IMG/VR virus record: IMGVR_UViG_3300020478_000055
Location: 1 to 26,210 of that record
Source of the DNA: a virus
DNA: 26,210 nt
Strand: one strand, 5' to 3'
Made by a program: the position numbers and the translations under genes. This document shows, one piece after another, positions 8,201 through 18,200 of the stretch. The notes beneath the pieces were generated by a model, which saw nothing but the letters and a program-made list of their open reading frames with translations, did no database searches and was not told the origin of the DNA. The first letter of the stretch is position 1, and each line of letters begins with the position of its first letter.

Positions 8201-11200
8201 TAGGTTCAGACTGTGTGATGTTGGTGTTTCAACACTAAGAGATCTTACGAATTATGACAAAAATAAAACTGTTGTAATTAAGAGTTTGGGTAGTGGTAAA
8301 CATACCATAAAATACCCACCTATAGTAGTAAACGTAGAAAGTTTATCAGCTATTGGTAGCACAACTATCATTAAACCCGATATTTCTCCTTTAGTTTTAG
8401 GATCTATTGAAAGTGTTTACCTAGAAGAGGGTGGAATTGGTTATGGTTGTACTAATATTATGGACTTCCACAGAAGGCCTGATGTTGGTATATCTACCGT
8501 TGTATATCAAGCATTATTGAAACCAATCATTATTGATGGTTCTATTGTAGACGTTCAGATACTTGCTTCTGGTCAAGGATATAGAGAAGACTCTGATATC
8601 ATTGTTTACAGTCCTACAGGGGATTTTGCTGATATTAGACCAATTATCACTAATAATAGAATAACAGGTGTATCAATACTTGATGGTGGTGTTGGATATG
8701 CTTCTAGTGATACTACTTTAGATCTTCAAAATAGAGGTAAATCTGCTAAGTTTATTGCTAATGTTAAAGAGTGGAAAATTAACCAAGTCAATAAGAATGA
8801 AAATATTATCAGTGTTGAAGATTCTATCTTAACTAAACCAAGTACAAACCCAGAATATCAACTTCAAACAATAGGAATGTATCCTCCACAGAAGTTGAGA
8901 TATCAACTTGGAGATAATATTGACTCTGGTAACTTAGAAACGCCTAACGCAACTCATTCACCAGTATTGGGATATGCTTATGATGGTAATCCAATTTATG
9001 GCCCTTATGGTTATCAGAATGCTGTTGGTGGTGCCATTATTAGATTAAGTAGTGGATATATTCTTGATACTAGTCTTAGATCAGGTTTAAGACCTCCTGG
9101 CTTTGCATTTGGATACTTTGTTAATGATTATGTTTTTGATAACTCTGGAGACTTAGATGAACATGGTGGAAGGTATTGTGTTACACCACAGTTCCCAGAT
9201 GGTACTTATGCATATTTCTATAGTGTTGACGTTGACTCTAGTGGTGTTGCTAAACCTAAGTTCCCGTATTTGATTGGTGGTTCATTTAAGGATACTCCAA
9301 TTGAAGAGAACTTTGTAACTTTCTTCAATCAAGATATTGATCTTGCTTCTAGAAAACTTACTAGAAATATATCTCCATATTATCTAACATATGGTAACTC
9401 TGATTATGAATTAATTGATGATGTTAAAGATGCTTTAAAACAAGAATTTGAAGTTAGAAAAACAGAAAATGCTGGAATAACTTCGGTAACTATTTTTGCT
9501 AGAGGTGATGGGTATAAAGTAGACGATCCTCTTACTTTAGACAATAGAGGAACTGATGGTACTGGAGCAAGTATTGTTGTAAGTGAAATACTTGGTAAAG
9601 ATGTAGAATCTGTTGAAATAGGTGTATCTACATTCTCTGGTACAGAGTTAAGGAAGGATAAGGGTTTAATTATTGGTATAACAACAGTTCCACATGAAAT
9701 TGCAAGTGGAGAAACCATTGTTTTAAGTGGTATTGATACATCTCAATTCACCGAATTTAATGGGCCTCAGAAGGTTACTGTTATTGGTAGAACTGTTGGA
9801 TTGGCTACATTCTTAGATAATGTCACAAATACTGGAGTTAGTACCCACATTTACGTTACAGATACACGAGGTTTTGAACCAAGTGATCATATTGGAATAG
9901 GAACTGAGACATTCTTAGTTACAAATATTGATGAACAATTCTCTAGGTTATTTGTAAACAGAGAGAATTTTGTTGGTGCTGCAATGACTCATGCAGCAGG
10001 AGAATTTAATGTCATATTAAAACCAAAGAAATTCTCATTCCCAGTCGGTAATTCAACAGTTACACAGTTTACTTTTGAAAATTATACAACTTACTTTAAT
10101 CCACAACAGACTGTTGGTGTAGGTTCTACTGGAACACATTATGATATACCTCTTACTGGTTTAAGTACTACTGCTACACAAACTATAGAAAACAGGTTTG
10201 TACCTCAACAGAGAATTTATATTAAAGATCATACATTCTTTACTGGTCAAAACCTAACCTATAATATGGGTATTGGTGCAACTTCTATTGTTTGGGCAAA
10301 AACCAGTGCTGGTGCAACTTCTGGAGTAGGTACTGTAGTTCTTGCTGACGGAGATGTTTGGGCAATTAACTTTGAACCAAATTATATTGGATTAGCAACT
10401 GTTGGATTCCCTACAACTGGTGATGCAATATGGTTCTATACTCCTGCTTCTAATTCTGGGTTTGCACATTCACTTACAACCAATTATCCAAAAGTAACTG
10501 CGAAAGCTGAAAGATTCTACGGAAAAGTTGGAGTATCGACTGCTCATGGTCTTCTAACTGGAGATAAGATTACATTAGATGCATTACCTAAGTCTCAGGA
10601 ATCTATTTCTTTCAGATATGACCCAGTTATCGCAAAAGTAACTACTGCTAAAGTAGGATTTGGGTTAACAAGTTTCTCTTCAGATTTAACGCAAATAAAC
10701 ATTGCTAATGAGGACTTACAGAGTGGTGATAAAGTAGTTTATTATGATAGTGGAAATACTATTACTGGATTGGAAAATAATGAGACTTATTTTGTTCTTA
10801 GGGAAGATACTGAGTCTATCAAACTTTGCAAATACAAATCTGATGTAGTTACTTCTAATCCCGTAGCAATAACATCTGTAACGGAGTCTCAAGGAGGCAA
10901 TAAGAGTTATCTTGCTAAGATTAATCCACCATTAGAGTTCACAACAGGAAATACTATCACTTTTGATGTTTCTGATAACAGTCTATTGGATATGAGATTG
11001 GATTTCTTTGAAGATATTACTTTCAATTCAAGATTAGATGTTTATGGTTCAAGTACAAGTGGATTTAACATTACAAGAAATGGTATTTCTGGAAATGCAA
11101 ATGCCAATGTAGTTATTAGAACAGATATTGAATGGCCAAATAAAACATTCTATAATTTGACCCCTGTTGTTCCTTCTGATGCAAGAAAGACATACGGATC

Positions 11201-14200
11201 ATCTGATACTGATGTTACTGGAAGAAATAACATAACATTCAAAAATGTTATTCTGAAAAATGAACATAAGGTTATAAGAAGTGATGATAATAACTTTACT
11301 TTCAACTTACTAGAAAAACCATTAGAATCTCAAAAATATATCTCCAGAACAGGTGTAAGTACTATCACATATAGTACAACTTCTTCTACTGCAAGGGGTC
11401 CAGTTTCTCAGACTAAGATCAATTTCCCAGGCAAAGGATATACTGTTTTACCTAAAGTTATTGGTTTTGCTAGTACTCAAGGTCAGGATGCTATTGTTAA
11501 AGTTTCTTCACCAGAAATAGGTCAAATTGACACACTTGAAAGAGTAAAAGATGGATTTGATTATCCAACTGATCCTACTCTATTACCATTCTTAAGTGTT
11601 CCTGCCATTGTTGATATAAGTGGTATTGCTAGAATAGATCAAATCAAAGTTGTTGATGGCGGTAGAAATTATAATCAACCACCTAAACTTACTGTTCGTG
11701 GTAATGATAACGTATCAATTGCCGCACATGTAATTGGTGGATCTGTTGATAGTGTAGAAGTCATTGATAATGCTTATGAATTTAAAGAACCATTAAGCAT
11801 AATTACGACCAATAACTCTAATGGTTATGACATTGATGCTATAACTCATGCAGGAACATCTGTTACTGTTGAATTGTTATTGGATGCACAGTTTAATATT
11901 CCAATAAAAACTGGATTTGCGTCTACTGAGACTAAGTTGCCATTTGCTATTGGTGATAAGGTATTTGTTGAAGGATGTAGATTAAAACCATCATCTTTAG
12001 TTGCAGGAGAAGGTAATTTTAACTCTGCTGATTATGACTATACTTTCTATAGTGTAACTGGTGTAAGTACTGTCAATAATACAATTACCTTTAGTATGAA
12101 TGATGCTCCTGGCATTTCAACTGTTACTTTAGGTTCTTATGATGATGATTTCACTTTAGGTTCCATTGTCAACTACAATGACATGGCTAAGTTCAATATG
12201 ACAATTATTGACGATGCCAAGTATATCTCTGGTGAAAAGGTAACATCTACCAGATTTGAAGGATTTGTTTCTGAAAATGGTTGGAATGGAAATATTGGTC
12301 AACTTAGACTTAGAGATACTATTGGAAAACTGTTGCCTGGAGATACTTTATACGGTCAGGTTTCTAAACTCAGTGGTAATGTAAGAGATGTTAACAGATT
12401 TAGTGTTGACACTACTCTTGGGGTTACTAGAGATAAGATTTCTAAGAATGATATGAATGTTGGTATTCTGAATGATTTCAGTCAGAGATTATCAGATAAC
12501 TTCTATTATCAAAAGTTTGCATATTCTATTAAGAGTAAATTACCACATAACAAGTGGAAAGAGGCTGTAAAATCTATTGTCCATCCATCTGGATTCCTAG
12601 AATTCTCTGATCTTATAGTAGAGAGTAATTCCAAGAAGGATGCTGAAACACTGGATTTGGTATCTGTTGGTATTGCAAAATCGACCAATATGAAGGTCAA
12701 ACCAGCAGACATTAAGATCGATCTCATCTTGAATATTGATAGTGAGATGTATATGGGCAAAAGAGATAATTTTGCCATGGTTACGGAAGACGATCCTCTA
12801 CCAGATGGTTCTGTACAGAGGGTATATTTCCCAGAAGGTAGACCAATTAAGAGTTTTGTTATGAACAAGACTAATAAGGTCTTAAATTTAGATGATATTT
12901 CTAGTGGATTTAATGGTGCTCATGATAGAACTGGAACATTGGTTGGAAGTAAACAGTTCCAATTAACTTCTGGCGGCGTCCCTGCCTTTAAGAAACAATA
13001 TAATTCTGCTGATGGAAATGTTGTTGATCTAGCACTTAACATCATTAGTATCCAGAATCATGATTTCCAGACTGGACAAGCAGTGACATTGGATACTCAA
13101 GGTGGATCTAAAATTGGTATTGCAATTACATCACATACAACAGGTACTAAAGATATCGTTATGGCTGCCACAACATCTGGTATTGGTGGTAGTGCAATGT
13201 TTGAAAATGGATATAACGTTCAAATTCCAGGCCCTGTAACAGGAACAGCTGTTACTTCCTTCCCAATAGTTGTGTATAGGTGGTATGGATTTGGTAATAT
13301 TGATGGTGGATTGCCTGGCATATCAACCAGAGGTTCTGGTGCTAGATTCCAAGTTAAATTTGACTATGATCAAACAACAGGTGTTGCAATATCAACTGCT
13401 GTTGTATTAACTGTTGGTGGATCTGGTTATTTTGTTGGTGACAATGTAAGTATTGCTGGAACTCATTTAGGTGGTGCTACCCCTGCAAATGATCTTACAT
13501 TCCCAGTTACTAAAGTTACTGGTACAAGAACAGGTATTGAGACATCGTATCTTGATGTTCCATCTACAAATGATGGTTCTGGAAGTGGGGCGAGATTTAA
13601 TATTACTAGAGATGGTAATTTAGATGTTACTAATATCGGTGTTACAACTGGTGGAACTGGATATGCTTCTACCAATGTCATATCCATCGCAGGTACATAT
13701 ATTGGTGGATCTACACCAACAGACAACATATTCCTTACTCCTACAGAGTTGGGTACTGATGTTATGCCTGATGAATTGTTTATCCAAAAGGTTGATGATC
13801 TTAAGTTCAGAGTTGCTGGATTATCCACATCATTGCCATTTAATTTCGTTGGATTAGGAACAGGAACTCATCTCCTTAAAGTTCAGGATCCAACTAAGAA
13901 TGCTTTGATTATGATTGACAACATAATTCAAACTCCTATCAAGAATAAGAAGTTAAATATAACAGTGTCAAATGCTCTTGGCGCTGGTGATCAGGGTGTC
14001 ACAATTTCTGCTGGTATTGGATCATTATCTAAAGGAGATATTGTCAAAGTTAATAGTGAATATCTTAAAGTTAAACAGATTGGTGACACTACATTTGTTC
14101 AAGATAGAAAGGCTGTCCCACAAAAAGTGGTAGATAACAATTTCTATTATGATACTAACAGAATGAACTCAAATGTGACTTCTGCTGATACTACATTGGT

Positions 14201-14228
14201 AAGTCACGATGACAACCCTCCATATTAA
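5229..14228 (+). CDS. Giant baseplate/virion structural protein (2999 aa)
   Basis: This gene begins on the base after the gp6 stop, so it is very likely translationally coupled. Residues 1-285 form a non-repetitive domain (VSHLIESQIPEFLNQESPLF; IDNEVITYT...CSRGFSG; YQILFKLLYGEDIELIKP). I associate this with the protein following gp6 in T4-like marine phages, annotated variously as gp7-like or VrlC-like. The rest is a beta-rich mosaic: about a dozen G-x-G-Y elements (residues 745-2830), H-x-F/L-x-x-G modules near 7743, 8097, 10542 and 10710, and a YHYH-like domain (1248-1352). A conserved-looking block starts near residue 2425 (NFYYQKFAYSIKS, then VHPSGF), and a tandem pair lies near the C-terminus. 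T4 gp7 is only about 1032 aa. It probably lies at the wedge or baseplate periphery. The structural role is well supported; identity with gp7 is not. Confidence 0.85.
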   Translation: MTDIKRVKVSHLIESQIPEFLNQESPLFGAFLNQYYQSQEHQSGVVDLANNLPEYRKIGAFNNETLIPATTLTLSCLAGDTSIEVTSTTGWPDTYGLLKIDNEVITYTSKTATTFDGCSRGFSGIDQISKEDAAEFLNFAQTSAKAHIQGATVINLSNLFLQTFFTKFKTEFLPGFENRSFISGTSVTNVLTRAKDFYMSKGTDASYQILFKLLYGEDIELIKPIERTLVPSDNVYFKTKHVLVENLFGGQPLETVGNFLYQDVAGIGTVSASIYNVEYRPINQQDFYEVSLDSTSFDGTFQVPGKTKALELTDANSDTLVVDSTVGFGQSGTLLVKPRAGANFLNLRYTDKTVNQFLGVTGISTSLVFGADILENKLAYAYAGYGQTSRLDFRLVNVIDQVDTSKSTNMQLGDSLKLLSFGKDMGESAKFNNWIYNIPSSHSIATLNQVNVNTYRITLFDSCVFYIDEILKLKNQNQESVDVTIKQIEYASTNVSKVYSNTIVVQTSGTVPTGADTITKTVTKASHNSNYFAGVDSFPVGIQNSYLDHDEKFFYVASSGLPNYPIFATDNKVWVKSSSVEVTDGFGTPLLGGGYTYTIKSEDPAANTPLNHNYVTGDKIYWDNTTNSGISTGIYFITTINQTEFYLSFSGSDVFAKKYIALRTNTTGQYIYKSGWENKTLKNQKILRKYPFIKEKTLFDDPNKREVNNKAVGLMANGVELFPPTVFDEQIFHGNITSIKVTNPGKDYDVITGPPLVINDQQGSGAVGHANISGSFREVKLITPGIGYQEKPKITVSGGNGSGAVLESNLVKGRIIANFKADGTSVNTTDETVTFQERHNFEVGEGVVYDARGNTPIVNVVSGSTYFVGVENEKRIKLYNTPEEAKIGINTVNLGNVSFGFHKFTSVNAKNTITKIYVKESGSGYSNKKIIIQARPVNGDTQSGISTSDNYILAYDHNFDNGEIVEYSTDGTVANGLSTTTQYAVKKIDSNRFRLCDVGVSTLRDLTNYDKNKTVVIKSLGSGKHTIKYPPIVVNVESLSAIGSTTIIKPDISPLVLGSIESVYLEEGGIGYGCTNIMDFHRRPDVGISTVVYQALLKPIIIDGSIVDVQILASGQGYREDSDIIVYSPTGDFADIRPIITNNRITGVSILDGGVGYASSDTTLDLQNRGKSAKFIANVKEWKINQVNKNENIISVEDSILTKPSTNPEYQLQTIGMYPPQKLRYQLGDNIDSGNLETPNATHSPVLGYAYDGNPIYGPYGYQNAVGGAIIRLSSGYILDTSLRSGLRPPGFAFGYFVNDYVFDNSGDLDEHGGRYCVTPQFPDGTYAYFYSVDVDSSGVAKPKFPYLIGGSFKDTPIEENFVTFFNQDIDLASRKLTRNISPYYLTYGNSDYELIDDVKDALKQEFEVRKTENAGITSVTIFARGDGYKVDDPLTLDNRGTDGTGASIVVSEILGKDVESVEIGVSTFSGTELRKDKGLIIGITTVPHEIASGETIVLSGIDTSQFTEFNGPQKVTVIGRTVGLATFLDNVTNTGVSTHIYVTDTRGFEPSDHIGIGTETFLVTNIDEQFSRLFVNRENFVGAAMTHAAGEFNVILKPKKFSFPVGNSTVTQFTFENYTTYFNPQQTVGVGSTGTHYDIPLTGLSTTATQTIENRFVPQQRIYIKDHTFFTGQNLTYNMGIGATSIVWAKTSAGATSGVGTVVLADGDVWAINFEPNYIGLATVGFPTTGDAIWFYTPASNSGFAHSLTTNYPKVTAKAERFYGKVGVSTAHGLLTGDKITLDALPKSQESISFRYDPVIAKVTTAKVGFGLTSFSSDLTQINIANEDLQSGDKVVYYDSGNTITGLENNETYFVLREDTESIKLCKYKSDVVTSNPVAITSVTESQGGNKSYLAKINPPLEFTTGNTITFDVSDNSLLDMRLDFFEDITFNSRLDVYGSSTSGFNITRNGISGNANANVVIRTDIEWPNKTFYNLTPVVPSDARKTYGSSDTDVTGRNNITFKNVILKNEHKVIRSDDNNFTFNLLEKPLESQKYISRTGVSTITYSTTSSTARGPVSQTKINFPGKGYTVLPKVIGFASTQGQDAIVKVSSPEIGQIDTLERVKDGFDYPTDPTLLPFLSVPAIVDISGIARIDQIKVVDGGRNYNQPPKLTVRGNDNVSIAAHVIGGSVDSVEVIDNAYEFKEPLSIITTNNSNGYDIDAITHAGTSVTVELLLDAQFNIPIKTGFASTETKLPFAIGDKVFVEGCRLKPSSLVAGEGNFNSADYDYTFYSVTGVSTVNNTITFSMNDAPGISTVTLGSYDDDFTLGSIVNYNDMAKFNMTIIDDAKYISGEKVTSTRFEGFVSENGWNGNIGQLRLRDTIGKLLPGDTLYGQVSKLSGNVRDVNRFSVDTTLGVTRDKISKNDMNVGILNDFSQRLSDNFYYQKFAYSIKSKLPHNKWKEAVKSIVHPSGFLEFSDLIVESNSKKDAETLDLVSVGIAKSTNMKVKPADIKIDLILNIDSEMYMGKRDNFAMVTEDDPLPDGSVQRVYFPEGRPIKSFVMNKTNKVLNLDDISSGFNGAHDRTGTLVGSKQFQLTSGGVPAFKKQYNSADGNVVDLALNIISIQNHDFQTGQAVTLDTQGGSKIGIAITSHTTGTKDIVMAATTSGIGGSAMFENGYNVQIPGPVTGTAVTSFPIVVYRWYGFGNIDGGLPGISTRGSGARFQVKFDYDQTTGVAISTAVVLTVGGSGYFVGDNVSIAGTHLGGATPANDLTFPVTKVTGTRTGIETSYLDVPSTNDGSGSGARFNITRDGNLDVTNIGVTTGGTGYASTNVISIAGTYIGGSTPTDNIFLTPTELGTDVMPDELFIQKVDDLKFRVAGLSTSLPFNFVGLGTGTHLLKVQDPTKNALIMIDNIIQTPIKNKKLNITVSNALGAGDQGVTISAGIGSLSKGDIVKVNSEYLKVKQIGDTTFVQDRKAVPQKVVDNNFYYDTNRMNSNVTSADTTLVSHDDNPPY
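8970..9284 (+). other. YHYH-like domain inside the giant protein
   Basis: Residues 1248-1352 read G-Y-A-Y-D-G-N-P-I-Y-G-P-Y-G, then LDEHGGRYCVTPQFPDGTYA, then FPYLIGG. This resembles the YHYH domain (DG-x-PIYGP, GR, Y-H-Y-H, FPY-x-G). The family-naming Y-H-Y-H stretch is Y-A-Y-F-Y here (residues 1327-1331), so its histidines are missing while the surrounding scaffold is kept. The assignment is by motif memory and needs a profile search. Confidence 0.55.
13330..13740 (+). repeat. Tandem pair of a GSGAR...GxGY...SIAGTxxGG module
   Basis: Two consecutive copies of a roughly 80-residue module occur near the C-terminus of the 2999-aa protein. The first has GSGARFQVKF, then GGSGYFVGDNVSIAGTHLGG. 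The second has GSGARFNITR, then GGTGYASTNVISIAGTYIGG. Both end in a -TP- segment. The protein copies align well while many codons differ, so the duplication is not recent. Confidence 0.75.
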
Positions 14229-14229
14229 C

Positions 14230-14237
14230 TATAAATA
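14230..14237 (+). promoter_or_regulatory. T4-type late promoter (TATAAATA) in the giant-gene junction
   Basis: This perfect TATAAATA begins two bases after the stop of the 2999-aa gene and ends 20 bases before the ATG at 14258. Given a T4-like late start site, the leader would be about 14 bases. It gives the fibre-like gene and the second giant gene their own late transcription start, independent of the 11-kb upstream operon. Confidence 0.8.
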
Positions 14238-14257
14238 AAGAAAAACCGTTTTAAGTA

Positions 14258-15280
14258 ATGTCTAAACAGGGAATTAGTACTGGTTCTGCTCCGAACGACG
14301 GCACGGGTGATACCCTATTGGCAGGAACTATAAAAATTAATAGTAATTTTAGTGAAATATACGAAACTTTTGGAGACGGTGCTAACCTGTTGAGTTTTGT
14401 TTCTTATGCAACTACGGCTGGTTATTCTACTAACTGTGGTATTGCAACAACATCGATTGCAGCGGGTATTGCGAAGAGTGTCGCAGATGATATAAATGTC
14501 AATACAACTGGTGTTGTAACATCAAGTTATGCTGATGTTGGTAAGATAACTATTCAACAGCCAGGTGCAATTACGGATGGGCCTATTGAGGTTGGTTATG
14601 CAACCACCATGTTTAGGATCAAAGCTGATGGTATGGTTGGTATCGGCACATCACTGCCTACCTCACAGTTACAAGTTGCATCATTCTCAAACGAAAGACC
14701 TACTATATGGGCTATTGCAAAGGGTAATGCACATGGATTGAGAGTATCCGATCAAAATGTTACCGATGGAAAGTCATTTGTTGTTGATAAAAATGCATAT
14801 ACTGGAATAGGTTCTACTGCTCCAACTTGTAGACTAGATGTTCAGGGTGATGTTTTAGTCAGTGGTACTAGTACTTTAACTGATCAAGTAAACTTTAATG
14901 CAGATATTACAGAGAAGGTAGTAGGTAACTTTAGTGATAATCTCACTGTAAGTGCAGGTGGTACATTTACTGTTGATGTAAATCAGGGATCAGTTGTTCT
15001 AGGCGGACTTACAACTTCTGTTACTACATGGGATTTCACCAATGTTAGTGGTGCAAACAGTAAGGCAACAACTATTACTCTTATCAATAGATCTGGAATT
15101 GGTTATACTTACGGAGATTCTGTAAATGTCAATGGTGCTCCAGTTGCATCTGGTGTTAGGTGGGTTGGTGGTAATCCTCCGCCTGCAACCGCAAATGATG
15201 ATATATTAACTTTTAGTATTATCAGGGACAGTACTGGTGTTACTAGAGTTTACTGCAGTAGTTCCATTAACATAATATAG
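14258..15280 (+). CDS. Fibre-like virion structural protein (340 aa)
   Basis: The N-terminus GISTGSAPNDGTGDTLLAG followed by KINSNFSEIYETFGD is a motif seen at the start of many T4-like phage fibre and baseplate-attached proteins. Central segments MVGIGTSLPTSQLQV and YTGIGSTAPTCRLDVQGD look like the VGIGT-S-P-x-x-x-LDV repeats of trimeric tail fibres. The C-terminal third is beta-rich: TVSAGGTFTVDVNQGSVVL, then GIGYTYGDSVNVNGA, then FSIIRDSTGVTRVY. Together these suggest a trimeric short fibre or spike, probably attached to the neighbouring giant proteins. It has its own late promoter. The length is close to T4 gp8 (334 aa), but I see no sequence reason to call it gp8. Its G-x-G-Y element is shared with both giants. 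Confidence 0.8.
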   Translation: MSKQGISTGSAPNDGTGDTLLAGTIKINSNFSEIYETFGDGANLLSFVSYATTAGYSTNCGIATTSIAAGIAKSVADDINVNTTGVVTSSYADVGKITIQQPGAITDGPIEVGYATTMFRIKADGMVGIGTSLPTSQLQVASFSNERPTIWAIAKGNAHGLRVSDQNVTDGKSFVVDKNAYTGIGSTAPTCRLDVQGDVLVSGTSTLTDQVNFNADITEKVVGNFSDNLTVSAGGTFTVDVNQGSVVLGGLTTSVTTWDFTNVSGANSKATTITLINRSGIGYTYGDSVNVNGAPVASGVRWVGGNPPPATANDDILTFSIIRDSTGVTRVYCSSSINII

Positions 15281-15284
15281 AGGA
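15279..15284 (+). promoter_or_regulatory. Ribosome binding site of the second giant gene
   Basis: AGAGGA overlaps the stop codon of the 340-aa gene and lies 10 bases before the ATG at 15295. It supports that ATG as the start and implies translation linked to the fibre-like gene. Confidence 0.55.
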
Positions 15285-15294
15285 CGTAGATTAA

Positions 15295-18200
15295 ATGCCA
15301 AGGACTACGCCTGGACAAGGAGCTTTACTAAGACCAACATTTAACTCCACATATGGAGTTAGTGATATAGAGGTCTTAGCTGGTGGAGCTGGATACGCAA
15401 AAACAGATCCTCCAAAGATAGAAATAGAAGGTACAACATCTCCATTAACAGAGGGAGTATTCTTCCCTATTATTAGTGGTGTTGGAACCATATCTGATGT
15501 CGTAATATTTAAAGCTGGACTTGGATATTATCCAGTTTTTAGTACATCTACACAATCACAGGTTGTTGTAGAGAGGGGTGCTTTTGGTACTATAGCAACT
15601 GATCATAGTTCTGCTGGTATTGCATATTCTGTATTTTCTGGTGATTATAATATTGTAGATGATAATATATTTTTCAGCGATGCTCCTTACGGAAAAACTG
15701 GGCCAGTTGGTCTTTTAACTGGATCTTCCTTTTCTGGTAGATTATTTTCTAGAAAATTAGATCCATTTGATGTTGCAGATAAAAATACAATTTTAGATGA
15801 TATATCATTAGAATTTACTGGTGTTGCTGGAACTCAATTTACTTTAACAGAGAACCTTGGATTAGTTACTTCAGTTTATAATAATGTTAATACTGGCGTA
15901 GATATTAATAATAATCCATTTATTTTAATCAATAATGTAGTACAAACGCCAGGATTGGATTTTGAAATTGTTGATAATTCTTCAAACAAGATTAATTTCT
16001 TGAGTGGAGTACCAAGGGCGGGAAGAATCAATAAAGTAGGACTTCAAACTGGTTCTGGATATTACTTACCCACTAAAGCTTCTGCTAGAGTAGGTGTAGG
16101 ATCAACTGGAACTATTGAGTTTCTACAATTAGAAGGAAAGGGACAAGGATATAATTCTGTTCCAGAAATAAGTATTAGATCATCTCAAGGTACTGGTGCT
16201 GCTTTAACTGCATATCTTGGAACTTCATCAGGAAGTGCAGTTGCTATTAGTACTGCAGATTACAACCATATTGCTGGTATCTGTACATTTGTTACTGGTG
16301 CAACATCTCATGGATTTGAAGAAGGAGATAGAATTAGAATAACAGGAGCAGGGTTTACTTTTACTCCTGTTTCACCTAATAGGAATATTGCTGTATTTGG
16401 ATATGATTATGTAACTGGAATTGCAACTGTTCAAGTAAGTGGTGGGCATTATATTGGTACTGCTAGTAATCAAAGTAGAAGTTTAGTTATTAAACAAGTA
16501 CAAGTTTATAATGGTATAACAACTTATTTGTGGAGAGAAGACGCATATCCAATCGTTGATATCCCTGATGCCAACAACGTTTCTGTCGATGCTGGTATTA
16601 GTACACAACCTTTACAATATGTTAGTGGTGGATTGGTTCAAGCTGGTGTTGATACTGCCATTATGGATGGTAGGAATGTAATTGGTTTTGATGTATTATC
16701 TGGTACAACTACTAACACTTTTAGAGCCTTTATTGGTGTATCTACTTTTGCACACCAATATGTTAGTGGAGGAGTAATAAACAGAGCAGAGGCAGGAATA
16801 GTTACTAGTTTTGCTATTCTGGATGGTGGAACTGGATATTATGCACCAAGAACGATTTCATATATTGATGGAACCCCTGTAAATGGTATCACTACCCTTA
16901 CTGCTTATGGTAATCAGGCTGGAGGTAGTGTTGCAATATCTTCTGTAGCGTATGACGATATATCTGGAGTTGCAACAATTACTTCAGGTAGTGGACATGG
17001 ATTAACAACTTCCAGTGTTATTAAGTTGGTGGGAATTGCCTTTAGTACCAGTGATGGTGATATTACATTCCCATCTGATGCTCAGAGATATTATGGGATT
17101 AAGAGTGTTGTTAATGCAAATAACTTCACCATTAATATTGGTGCTGCAATGACAACATCAGGAATACACACTGGACATATAGGTGTTGGTTCCTTTATAC
17201 CATATCAAGGTCATGGATTAGAAACGGATGATTTTGTTAATGTAACTGGTATTGCAGTAACATTCTCAAGTGCTCCAGCTGTTAAAGTTGGTGATGTTGA
17301 GTATGATGAAACTAGTGGTATTGCTACAATTAGTACTAGACAAAAACACAATTTAACAGAAGATGATTGTGTTATTCTTTCTGGCATTTCTTTCACTTGT
17401 AATTACGATCCAGCACTAGGAATATCAAGTGCTGAATATGATAACACTACAGGTGTTATGACAGTAACAACTTCTGCTGCACACGGTTATAAAGTGGGTA
17501 AGGATGTTGTATTTACTGGTTTAGGATTTACATGTCAGTTGGACAATGGTGCTCAGGAACATTATTATCCAAGAAGTCGTTCTACTGCATTTGACACTGG
17601 AATACCTATTGTCAGTACTGCTGCCACAACTGTAACTGTTGATGTTGGATTTGCTCCATCAAAAGATCAATTTACACATACTTTTGATAAGGCATTATCT
17701 GGTGCCTTAATTACTGGTGGTGATTATAAACATAAGTTCCTTCGTGCAGAAGAAGGTGCATTATTGACTGGTGGATACTTTACACATAAGTTTGTAGGTG
17801 CTACTGCAGATTCTACATTTAGTGGAGGTAATTACGAACACAAATTTGTTAGTTCTGAAGATAAGACTATAAAAATCGGTGGTAATTATGCTCATACATT
17901 CGTTCCATCAAAAACGATTGCTGACTGTATCGATATAGTTGGTGCTGGTACAACTACACCGACAAATGCTGATTATAATGCATCTACTGGTGCATTAGTT
18001 CTAACAGTTCCTGGCCACGGATTATCAGGGCCAACATCTCATACAATAACAACTGCAAGATATAATGCTCTTGTTGGTATATTAACCATAACTGTTCCTG
18101 GCCATAACTTTGCTAATGGTGATCAAATTAAAATTGATAACGATGCCATTGGATTTAAGTGTTCAATGGATGGATATGCTTCTACACACACTTATCCAAG

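Noticed and set aside
7675-8238. Alternative + frame open stretches at 7675-7911 and 8041-8238
   Set aside because: They are out of frame within the continuous 2999-aa gene and have low-complexity Leu/Ser/Met composition.
13463-13828. Long open frame on the - strand inside the first giant gene, with others at 9404-9718 and 12509-12868
   Set aside because: They lie entirely within a well-supported + strand gene with recognisable modules, have no ribosome binding sites, and are explained by the skewed codon use (GGT, GTT, ACT, GCT) of the + strand.
14258-15280. Calling the 340-aa gene gp8 on length and position
   Set aside because: Only the length agrees with T4 gp8. The sequence shows fibre-type GTGDT and VGIGT motifs instead.
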